The translations under genes and the position numbers were made by a program. Below the pieces are notes generated by a model. The model was given only the letters and a program-made list of their open reading frames with translations, did no database searches and was not told the DNA's origin. Shown piece by piece: positions 24,977-33,400 of a DNA stretch of 64,000 bases; the stretch's first letter is position 1; each line of letters begins with the position of its first letter. This stretch comes from SHXR01 sp046160305 (GTDB lineage Bacteria; Pseudomonadota; Gammaproteobacteria; Burkholderiales; SG8-39): assembly GCA_046160305.1 (NCBI GenBank), contig JBJXGX010000078.1, forward strand, positions 62,001 to 126,000, read 5' to 3'.

Positions 24977-25885
24977 TTACGCTAGCTCGGGCCCGGGCTC
25001 GGCATCCGCCTGCATCCTGCGAGATCCAGGCTCTGGTTGCGCCTCGGCCGGTTCCAGTCCACTCTCGAGCTCACCTTCTCGCGCCCAAAAGAAACGATCC
25101 GGGATCGACTGTCCCTTGCCCGGCCGGAATGCACATCGGAGGGCGTGCCATGTGTAGTCTTGCGCCGCGCGCACCGCATCCTCGAGATCCAGGCCATTGG
25201 CAAGCGCCGCGGCGATCGCGGATGCGAGCGTGCAGCCGGAGCCATGATACTCACCACCGAGGCGCTTCCAGCGATCCTGCCGAATGCGCCCGGCCGCACC
25301 ATACAATGTGTTGACGACCGGAATCGTCGGTTCATGGGTGCCGGTGATCAAGATGTATCGTGCCCCCCGCTCCGTCAGGCTGCGCGCGCAATCGTCCAGT
25401 GCCAGATCGTGTCCGGTGATGTCGCCTGCAAGTTGTCGCGCTTCCATGCTGTTGGGAGTGACCAGCGTTGCCATCGGGACAAGATGCTCGAGCAAGGCTT
25501 CGAGAACGTCTTGTGCCCCGAGCGGATCACCCCGGCCCGACGCAAGAACAGGATCGAGAATCAGCGGGATATTCGGATACTCCCTTGCGACGGCGCTGAT
25601 CGCCACCGCGTTGTCATAGCTGCCGATGACGCCCACTTTGATGGCAGACACCGACATGTCGTTCAAGATTGTTCGGGCCTGCGCAGAAACCACGTCAGCG
25701 GAGACAGGCATGATGTCGGAAATGCCGACGGTGTCCTGGACGGATATGGCAGTGACCACCCCTAATGCATGGCAACCCATTCCACACACGGTCAGAAGGT
25801 CCGCCTGAAGGCCGGCACCGCTGGTTGGGTCCGCGCCGGCAAACGTCAGCACGAGCGGTGGTCCGGATGCACGCTTCGAGGTCAT
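24977..25885 (-). CDS. thiD: Hydroxymethylpyrimidine/phosphomethylpyrimidine kinase ThiD
   Basis: A ribokinase-fold kinase of about 302 residues that phosphorylates HMP twice for thiamine synthesis or salvage. Family marks: LTFAGADPTSGAGLQADL at the N-terminus, VGVIGSYDNA, LDPVLASGRG, VTPNSMEA, and GSGCTLASAIAA with the anion hole. The start ATG at 25883-25885 fits the family N-terminus; the frame is open 41 codons further without family similarity. The last 30 residues are a Glu/Pro-rich tail not expected in the family. I looked for and did not find a TPP riboswitch core upstream. Confidence 0.93.
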   Translation of the reverse strand: MTSKRASGPPLVLTFAGADPTSGAGLQADLLTVCGMGCHALGVVTAISVQDTVGISDIMPVSADVVSAQARTILNDMSVSAIKVGVIGSYDNAVAISAVAREYPNIPLILDPVLASGRGDPLGAQDVLEALLEHLVPMATLVTPNSMEARQLAGDITGHDLALDDCARSLTERGARYILITGTHEPTIPVVNTLYGAAGRIRQDRWKRLGGEYHGSGCTLASAIAAALANGLDLEDAVRAAQDYTWHALRCAFRPGKGQSIPDRFFWAREGELESGLEPAEAQPEPGSRRMQADAEPGPELA

Positions 25886-26041
25886 AGGCAGGGAAGCACG
25901 CGCTAGGGCGGGCTGCGGTAAGTAGTGTATTGACGGGGTCACGATGGCGTTGGCTACCAGAAGCTTTCCGACTGGTACGCGACCGCCTTGACCGGTAACA
26001 TCGAGCATTTTACGTCAAACCCCTAATCTCGCCCCTTGGCA

Positions 26042-26224
26042 ATGACTGATCAACTACCGAACCGAACCTGGATGTGCCTGATCTGCGGATGGATCTACGA
26101 TGAAGCGGAAGGCCGACCCGAAGAAGGTATTGCACCCGGCACTCGATGGGAGGATGTGCCGATCAACTGGACTTGCCCCGAATGCGGGGCGCGCAAAGAT
26201 GATTTCGAGATGGTCGAGATCTAG
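26042..26224 (+). CDS. Rubredoxin
   Basis: A 60-residue rubredoxin: one iron held by four cysteines in the two loops MCLICGWIYDE and WTCPECGA, with the conserved aromatic residues around them. It transfers single electrons in the cytoplasm. The ATG at 26042 is used rather than the TTG two codons upstream. It is divergent from thiD, an arrangement often seen in Betaproteobacteria. A partner reductase or oxidase is not in view. Confidence 0.93.
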   Translation: MTDQLPNRTWMCLICGWIYDEAEGRPEEGIAPGTRWEDVPINWTCPECGARKDDFEMVEI

Positions 26225-26720
26225 GTTGCGGCATCAAATAGCGCGGCGACCCGTTCACCGATCAACGGCACGAGTCCACGCGCCCTGCAGGTTTCCAGCG
26301 GAAGGCGCCGCCCCTGGCGGGGCGCTCCGCTGGCTCGCCAATCGATCGCGTTCATCAGAATGGATCGCGATCGCCCGTTATGAGACTTATGATGGCCAGT
26401 GGCTACGGCGTTCGTTATGCGTGGCGAGCGGCACTTCGCGACAGCACCATGACTCGACCGGGTGCGTTTGGCGCCCGGTGCGAACGTTAATTATTGGCGA
26501 ATCAGACCGAAAAACACGCAATCCCGCACGTCATGCGAGCCGGTTGAACTGCCGCGCCCTCTACAATCCCGAGGAGATTCCGACGAAGGCGTCCGCGGTG
26601 CAACCGATATAGCGCCCAGGGCCCGCGGGTCGGACGCTTCAACAAAGGCGCCAGGTCAGACCTGACGCGTTTTCAACCCCGTCAAGACTCTTCCGGCGAG
26701 CCGGTTGTGAGCCAAGTACT
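26225..26720. other. Gene-free stretch with a large hairpin
   Basis: This 496-base stretch between rubredoxin and pilG holds no frame with codon use or similarity that I can support. At 26295-26333 an inverted repeat pairs CCAGCGGA with TCCGCTGG (outer 8 bp) and GCCCC with GGGGC (inner 5 bp) around a TGGC loop, with unpaired bases between. A TACAAT at 26562-26567 could be a -10 for pilG but has no well-placed -35. Confidence 0.6.
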
Positions 26721-27152
26721 GTGAAGCTGGCATCAACTATTTCAGGTTTGAAGGTCATGGTGATCGACGACTCGAACACGATTCGTCGAAGTGCCGAGAT
26801 CTTTCTCGTGCAGGCGGGCTGCAAGGTCATCCTCGCGGAGGACGGCTTCGACGCGCTTGCAAAAATTACGGACCATCAACCCGATATCGTTTTTTGCGAC
26901 ATCATGATGCCGCGTCTTGACGGGTACCAGACGTGCTCGCTGATCAAGCGCAATGCCCGGTTCGCAGCGACGCCGGTCGTGATGTTGTCGTCCAAGGATG
27001 GACTGTTCGATCGCGCCAGGGGCCGGATGGTCGGATCGGACGAGTACCTGACCAAGCCATTCACGAAGGACAGCCTGCTCCGCACGGTGGAGGTGCACGC
27101 CCTTCCCAGGGGCGGCACGGACGCGCATGATCGACCGGCGATCTCCAACTGA
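26721..27152 (+). CDS. pilG: Twitching-motility response regulator PilG
   Basis: A 143-residue single receiver domain. Phospho-acceptor is D60 (VFCDIMMPRLDG), with the acidic pair DD at 16-17 and Lys in TKPF. In Pseudomonas, PilG promotes pilus extension and surface-sensing signals; phosphate comes from ChpA. Start is GTG at 26721, which opens MKLAST. It is the first gene of pilG-pilH-pilI-pilJ-chpA, all on the plus strand with short gaps (17 bases to pilH). Confidence 0.93.
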   Translation: MKLASTISGLKVMVIDDSNTIRRSAEIFLVQAGCKVILAEDGFDALAKITDHQPDIVFCDIMMPRLDGYQTCSLIKRNARFAATPVVMLSSKDGLFDRARGRMVGSDEYLTKPFTKDSLLRTVEVHALPRGGTDAHDRPAISN

Positions 27153-27169
27153 TAGCGCCAAGGTGCACC

Positions 27170-27535
27170 ATGCCAGTCAAGAAGATCCTCATCGTGGAAG
27201 ACTCACCCACCGAACGTCAGCTCCTCACAGAGCTGCTGACGAACAAGGGTTATGACGTCATCGTTGCGGTCAACGGCGACGAAGGCGTCGCAAAGGCGAA
27301 GTCCGAGCTGCCCGACCTTATAATCATGGATGTGGTCATGCCTGGGGTCAACGGATACCAGGCCACCCGTTCGATCACGCGCGATGATTCAACGAAGCAT
27401 ATCCCGGTCATTATCTGTACGACGAAGGGACAGGAAACCGACAAGATCTGGGGGATGCGGCAAGGGGCACTCGCATACTTGGTCAAGCCGATCGATTCCA
27501 GGCAGCTTCTCGATCGGATCGCAACGATCTCCTGA
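27170..27535 (+). CDS. pilH: Twitching-motility response regulator PilH
   Basis: A 121-residue receiver domain with phospho-acceptor D54 (IIMDVVMPGVNG), acidic pocket ED at 10-11, and the conserved Lys in LVKPID. PilH acts as the second, opposing or phosphate-sink regulator of the Pil-Chp system and affects PilT-driven retraction. AAGGTG stands just before the ATG. Its position after pilG separates the two otherwise similar receivers. Confidence 0.94.
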   Translation: MPVKKILIVEDSPTERQLLTELLTNKGYDVIVAVNGDEGVAKAKSELPDLIIMDVVMPGVNGYQATRSITRDDSTKHIPVIICTTKGQETDKIWGMRQGALAYLVKPIDSRQLLDRIATIS

Positions 27536-27585
27536 ACCATGGACTTGACGATTGACTTCTCGTTCGACCCACCGGATTTTTGCCG

Positions 27586-28098
27586 ATGAGCCGACTCACC
27601 AACCTTCGACAATTCCAGCAGGATCTCACGCGACGGATTCAGGGCGCGGCGATCGGGCACGGAACACAGCCGACGCGCCTAGGCGTGCAGGCCGGCGATC
27701 AGCACTGGCTCATCAGGCTCGATGAAGCGGCCGAGGTGTTGGCCGTGGGAACGATTGCTCCGGTGCCCCTTACGCGGCCTTGGTTTCGAGGATTGACCAA
27801 TGTTCGGGGCAACCTCCTTAGCGTCGTCGACTTTGGACAATTTCTCGGAGCGACGCCAACCCCTGTATCGATCGAGACGCGTTTGGTACTGGTGAATGAA
27901 CGCTTCAATATGAACGTAGGGCTGCTCGTTACGCGGATGCTGGGCTTGCGTGCCCTGAATCAACTGGTCGAAATGAAGGCGGCGAACAGCTTGCCTTGGG
28001 TCGACCACGAGTATCAGGACGGGCAGGGTTGTCGCTGGCGTGAACTGTCGATGGGAGAGCTCGTATATCACCCCGATTTCATGCAGGTCGGGTCATAG
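27586..28098 (+). CDS. pilI: CheW-like adaptor PilI
   Basis: A 170-residue CheW-fold protein that couples the receptor PilJ to the kinase ChpA. The CheW core starts near GVQAGDQHWLIRLDEAAEV; the receptor- and kinase-contact region PWFRGLTNVRGNLLSVVDFG is well kept. I use the ATG at 27586 rather than a TTG two codons upstream. The gap to pilJ is 99 bases. Confidence 0.93.
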   Translation: MSRLTNLRQFQQDLTRRIQGAAIGHGTQPTRLGVQAGDQHWLIRLDEAAEVLAVGTIAPVPLTRPWFRGLTNVRGNLLSVVDFGQFLGATPTPVSIETRLVLVNERFNMNVGLLVTRMLGLRALNQLVEMKAANSLPWVDHEYQDGQGCRWRELSMGELVYHPDFMQVGS

Positions 28099-28197
28099 AA
28101 ACGATCAAATACTGCTGACCGCCGACAGGCAATTGACTATCAGTGAGCCGTGCCGCGGCGATTGAATGGTTGTTCGCAAAAAAACGAGTACTCGATT

Positions 28198-30402
28198 ATG
28201 GCGTTCCTCGACAATCCGCTTTCCAGCAGACTTTTAAAATCGAGTCCCGAGTCGCAATCGGGCGGGCACAGTGTGGGACCGGACGATGTCGATCTGGTTC
28301 GCAATCTTGCCAGCGAACCCGGGAATTCACCATCCGAGGCGGACGACTTGCGTTCGCCCGGGCGCCCGATTCCATTTATCGGGCAATTGTCGATCGAACA
28401 GCAACTGCGTACGCTTGGCGCCGCATTGATTCTGGTACTCGCGCTGACGCTCGTGGCGGGCTGGTACGCATTGCGGGTGACGAATCACGGGGCTGCCTAC
28501 GTTGCGGCCGCGACCCGCATGGAGATGTTGTCGCAGCGCATTGCAAAGGCCGCTCAACAAGTGCTCATGGGCTCTGCTGAATCCGCCTCAGAGTTGGCTG
28601 CTGGCCGCACCGAATTCACTGACATCGTCGAGAAACTCTCAAGTGGTGGCGATTTGGGCGGTACGTCCGTTCCTCCGACCGCCGGGGGACCGTTCGAAGC
28701 GCTCGAGAAAGTTCGCAAATTGTGGGAGACCGCGCGCGCGAACGCGGAAGCGGTGCTCAATAACCAAAAGAATCTCGCCGACATGGGCGGTGCGGTCAGG
28801 GCGATCAACGCGCGGAATCCCGATTTGCTGGATCTGTCGGAACAACTGGTTGCGCTGAAGCTGCAAACGAATTCGGGCCCACGGGAAATCTCACTCTCCG
28901 GCCAACTCGTGATGTTGACCCAGCGCACTGCCAAGAACGCGAATGCACTGCTTGCCGCCGATATTATCGATCCGGAGACCTCGTTTCTGCTTAGTCGGGA
29001 CGCTCGAACATTTCGAGACGCGTTGCGCGCGCTTACACAGGGGTCCGACAATCCCCGCATCGCCCCGCCGCGCGACACCGAAACGCAACAAAAACTGCAG
29101 GAACTCAACGCAAGCTTTCAGGAATTTGACAAGGCGATTGGAACCATCATCTCGAATCTCCAAAGCCTGGCCGTTGGCAAGCAGGCGGCCCGCCTTCTTG
29201 TGAGGGATTCCGGCGCACTGCTGTTGAGCGCGGACAATTTGAGCAAGGAATATGAAACGCAGTCCGGAACGGGTCCGCTGTATGTCCTCTTGGGCGTGCT
29301 CGTTCTAGCCGCGGCGGGCATCGTCGCACTGATTGCCAAGACGTTTCGCGACGACGGTCGGACAAGAGCGGGAGAAAGCGCTCGCCAAGTGAGTGAGGAG
29401 CGTCACCGCAACAAGTCAAACCAGGATTCGATCCTTCGGCTCATGAACGAGATGCGGCACCTGGCCGATGGTGATCTGACCGTTCGCGCAACAGTGACCG
29501 AGGACATCACGGGCGCCATCGCCGATTCGGTAAACTTCACGATCGAGGAGCTGCGCGTCCTCGTGTCCCGGATCAATAGCGCGGCCGCGCAGGTCACGGA
29601 GGCATCGGCATCGGCACACGACACGTCAGAGCGTCTCTTGCAGGCCACCGAACAGCAATCGCAACAGATCCAGAACGCAAGTGCCTCCGTGCTCAAGATG
29701 GCCCGCGCGATTAACGAAGTATCGGGCAGTGCGTCGCGCTCGGTGAGCGTCGCGCGGCAGTCGCTCAGTGCCGCGGAGCAGGGCGCAGCCGCAGTGCAGG
29801 ACTCGATTGTCGGCATGAACGATATTCGTTCGCAGATTCAAGACACATCAAAGCGCATCAAGCGCCTGGGCGAATCATCGCAACAGATCAGTGAGATCGT
29901 GGAATTGATTTCGGACATCACCGAACGCACGCAGGTGCTCGCCCTAAACGCAGCGATCCAGGCGGCGTCCGCCGGTGAGGCAGGGCGAGGGTTTACGGTC
30001 GTGGCCGAAGAGGTGCAACGCCTGGCCGAGCGCTCCGCCGAGGCGACGCGACAGATCTCTGCGATCGTAAAAACAATTCAGACGGACACGCAGGACGCGA
30101 TATCCGCGATGGAACGCAGCACACAGGGCGTCGTCGAAGGCGCGCGCCTGTCCGATGCAGCGGGCCAGGCGCTTGCCGAGATCGGCGAAGTGTCAAAGCG
30201 CCTGGCGAGCCTGATCGAGGAAATCTCAATCACGGCGCAAAGTCAGGCGCAGACGGCGGGTAAAGTCGCCTCGAACATGCAGGACATTCTCACGATCAAC
30301 AAGCAGGCGAGCGAGGGAACGAAGCACACCGCCGTGTCCATTGGTCAACTGTCGCACCTCGCGAACGAGCTTAAAGCCTCGGTTGCGAACTTCAAGCTCT
30401 AG
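28198..30402 (+). CDS. pilJ: Methyl-accepting chemotaxis protein PilJ
   Basis: A 734-residue receptor of the Pil-Chp system. Two membrane helices (about residues 72-92 and 361-381) frame a large periplasmic sensor with a PilJ-type helical domain that starts MEMLSQRIAKAAQQVL. A HAMP region follows, then the cytoplasmic signalling hairpin whose tip reads ERTQVLALNAAIQAASAGE. In Pseudomonas it senses surface contact through pilin. I use the ATG at 28198; a GTG at 28150 would add 16 residues. The gene does not have a pilK methyltransferase next to it. Confidence 0.94.
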   Translation: MAFLDNPLSSRLLKSSPESQSGGHSVGPDDVDLVRNLASEPGNSPSEADDLRSPGRPIPFIGQLSIEQQLRTLGAALILVLALTLVAGWYALRVTNHGAAYVAAATRMEMLSQRIAKAAQQVLMGSAESASELAAGRTEFTDIVEKLSSGGDLGGTSVPPTAGGPFEALEKVRKLWETARANAEAVLNNQKNLADMGGAVRAINARNPDLLDLSEQLVALKLQTNSGPREISLSGQLVMLTQRTAKNANALLAADIIDPETSFLLSRDARTFRDALRALTQGSDNPRIAPPRDTETQQKLQELNASFQEFDKAIGTIISNLQSLAVGKQAARLLVRDSGALLLSADNLSKEYETQSGTGPLYVLLGVLVLAAAGIVALIAKTFRDDGRTRAGESARQVSEERHRNKSNQDSILRLMNEMRHLADGDLTVRATVTEDITGAIADSVNFTIEELRVLVSRINSAAAQVTEASASAHDTSERLLQATEQQSQQIQNASASVLKMARAINEVSGSASRSVSVARQSLSAAEQGAAAVQDSIVGMNDIRSQIQDTSKRIKRLGESSQQISEIVELISDITERTQVLALNAAIQAASAGEAGRGFTVVAEEVQRLAERSAEATRQISAIVKTIQTDTQDAISAMERSTQGVVEGARLSDAAGQALAEIGEVSKRLASLIEEISITAQSQAQTAGKVASNMQDILTINKQASEGTKHTAVSIGQLSHLANELKASVANFKL

Positions 30403-30436
30403 AACTCCCTCGCTGTAGGCGATCGGACGCAAAATC

Positions 30437-33400
30437 ATGGCCAGCACCGGCGAATTCGACATCGGCCCACTCACCTGGGTGAAGGGTGAAATTGATCAAG
30501 CGCTGACCCGCGCGGTGGCGGCGCTGCGGGCGTCGGTCGCCCATCCGGACGATTTGACGCAGATCCATCACTGCCAGACCCACTTTCATCAGGTGCACGG
30601 TGCGCTGCAGATCGTGGGTCTCGACGGCGTCGCGAAGTTCTCCGAGGAGATCGAAGGGCTGCTCGCCGATGTCGGCGATGGCACCGCGCAGCCAACGGCA
30701 CCCGACGTCGCGGAACGATGCATCGGCGCCATATCGACGTACCTCGACCAACTGTTGGCGGGCCAGCCGAATCAGCCTCTCAAGCTGTTTTCGGTGTATC
30801 GGGAAGTCGTCGTCGAACGTGGCCGGCCGGCGCCGCACCCGACGGATCTCTATTTTCCCGGGCCCGCGCATCGACGCGAACGCTCTACGCGCGGCCCGAT
30901 TCATGGTGTTGACCGATCGCAAACACTGCGTACCGAGAGATCCCGGTTCATGCGCGGATTCTTGCGGTGGCTCCGCAAGGATCGCGATGGGATGCGCGAA
31001 ATGCAGTTGGCCGTGGCTGGGATCAACACGGCCGAATCCGATTCCGCGGCCCGCGAGTATTGGAGTGCCGCAAGCACCCTCTTGGATGGCATCTCTTCGG
31101 GCGCGATGCCCGACGAAGCCGGCGTACCCAGGCTCTGCAATCGAATCGAACGCCAGATCAAGCGGTTGATTGATGGTGCCCCGGGTGTCGCGGAGCGGCT
31201 GTTGCGCGAGGTCCTCTATCACACCGCTTGCGCGGAACCGATTACCGAGGGTCTGCGTACTGCCCAGGAGAATTACGGGCTGATCGGAACGGTTCCCATC
31301 TCGTTCGACCTGCAGGCAAACGATTCGTCGCTCCTTCCGCGCCTGCGCGGTATGCGAGAAGCGGTCCTTGCGGCCAAGTCCGCCTGGATGAAGTACACCG
31401 CCGGGCATATCCACAGCATTGAGCCCTTTACGGAGCAGGTCACGCATATGCGCGACCGCAGTGAACCGCTGGGACGCCTGGAACTCACGCGCCTCATCGA
31501 TGAGCTGCTCGTCCTCGCCAATCGCCTCGCCCCGTCGCTAAGCGCGCCGTCGGAATCCATGTCGCTCGAGGTAGCGACCGCGCTCCTGTTCACGGAAGAC
31601 GCGATCGAGCGTTTTAGCACCCTGCCCTCGGAATTCGCGCTCCAATGTAAAGCGATGACCGCGCGTTTGCGGAACGCTCGCGAGGACGGGCCGGCTCAAT
31701 TCGTTCCCGCATCGCAGTTGCTCGATGAAATATCGCGCCAAGCACAGGAACGGATCGCGATCGCCCAACTGATGGGCGAGATCCAGACCAACCTTCGCGA
31801 GATCGAAGCAGGGCTGGACGCCTACTTCCGCGATCAAGGTCGAAGAACCGAACTGCCCAGACTTGAGAGGCCGATCTCGCAGATCATCGGCGCGTTTCGC
31901 ATACTCAACGACGATCAGGCGGCGCGCGCCCTTACGGAGTGCGCGCGCCGGATCCGGGATTTCGCCGGCGCCACGTATGTGCCGACGGAAATCGAGTTCG
32001 ACAATCTTGCCGCGACGCTTTCCGGACTTGGGTTTTATGTCAGTGGACTCCAGCACGGCAAGGCGGACTTTAATGCCGCAATGCGACCGATTCCCCCGGT
32101 GCGCCGGGCTGAGCCGGCTCCGTCCGAATCCACGACGGTCGAGGTGCAGCTCGAGCAGCAAATACGCGATACGCAGAATCTTGTCGAAGCCTGGCACGCA
32201 AGTCCCGACGACCCGTCGCGCAAAGAAGACTTGCGACAGCATGTGGAGTCCTTGCAGCATGACGCGTCGCTCACCGCCGATTCCAACCTGGAAATGCGGG
32301 CACAGGAAGCGCTTTCGCTGCTATCCAAGCATGATGTGATGCCCGTCCAGTCGGATATCGCGGAGGCCCTTGCCGGGCTCACACCGATCGACGTCGGGAC
32401 GACCGAGCCCTCCGCCGAAGTGCAACGGCTCGCGGACGCGCCGCGGGAAGTCATTGATGCAGAGCTGTTGGATGTCTACATCGAGGAAGCCGGCGAGGTC
32501 ATCGAGACCATCGATGAATATCTGGAGCTAGCCCGCATCCAGCCGGCCGTGATCGAACATCTGCGTACGATCCGGCGAGGCTTCCACACGCTCAAGGGTA
32601 GTGGCCGCATGGTTGGCCTCACGAGCATTTCCGAAGCCGCATGGGCCGTCGAAAAGGTCATGAACGCTTGTCTGGAGGACGAGCGTCCGGCGAATTCCGC
32701 GGTGTTCGAACTCGTCGCTGACGGCAGGGATCTTTTTGCCGCGGCCGTTGCCGCGCTCAAGGGAAACAAGCCTCTGCCCGATGAGGCGCCCATCATCGCC
32801 AAGGCGGCGGCGATTGATGCGGGTGATACGGCGGTCGTCATTGGCCGCCGCCGGCTGACCCCGGGACTCTTCCAGATTTTTCTCGGGGAAGCGCACGCAC
32901 ACATCGACGCGCTCCACGCGATGCAGGGCAGTATTGAAGCGGGACACCCGGTTACCGAGGAAGACCTGCGGCCGGCGCACACGTTGGCCGGAGTTTGCGG
33001 GAGCGTCGGGTTCGGCGCGATCCGCGATGTCGCGAGTGCCCTCGAAGTCGCACTGGAAGGTCTCAAAGGCAGCGCCGTCGATGCGACTATGCGCGCGACG
33101 ATCGGCGAGGCGATCGCTTCATTGGATCAAATGGTTCAGGCGGTGGCTGCGCGCGACGAACCGGGCGCGACGCCGGAATTGGTCCTTCGGTTGCAACAAT
33201 TCAGGGACGAATTGGGCGTTGCAGCGTCGGCGCCGCATTCAATTTATCGCGATGATCCAATCGATATCATCGAACAAGGCAGCGAAGAGGACCTCCCCGA
33301 GACGACCGACGAAGGGCTTGGCGATTTCAGCCAGCCCGTTCCTGCAACGTCGCTCGATTTCGCGGATTCGCCAGACGACGCGACCGCAGACCACGACGAT

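Noticed and set aside
25886..26041. TPP riboswitch in front of thiD
   Set aside because: No CUGAGA core or matching thi-box segments on the minus strand in the short divergent gap.
30392..31447. Long minus-strand open frame (351 codons) antisense to chpA
   Set aside because: It lies inside the strongly supported chpA frame, has no recognisable motif, and long antisense frames are expected in GC-rich DNA.
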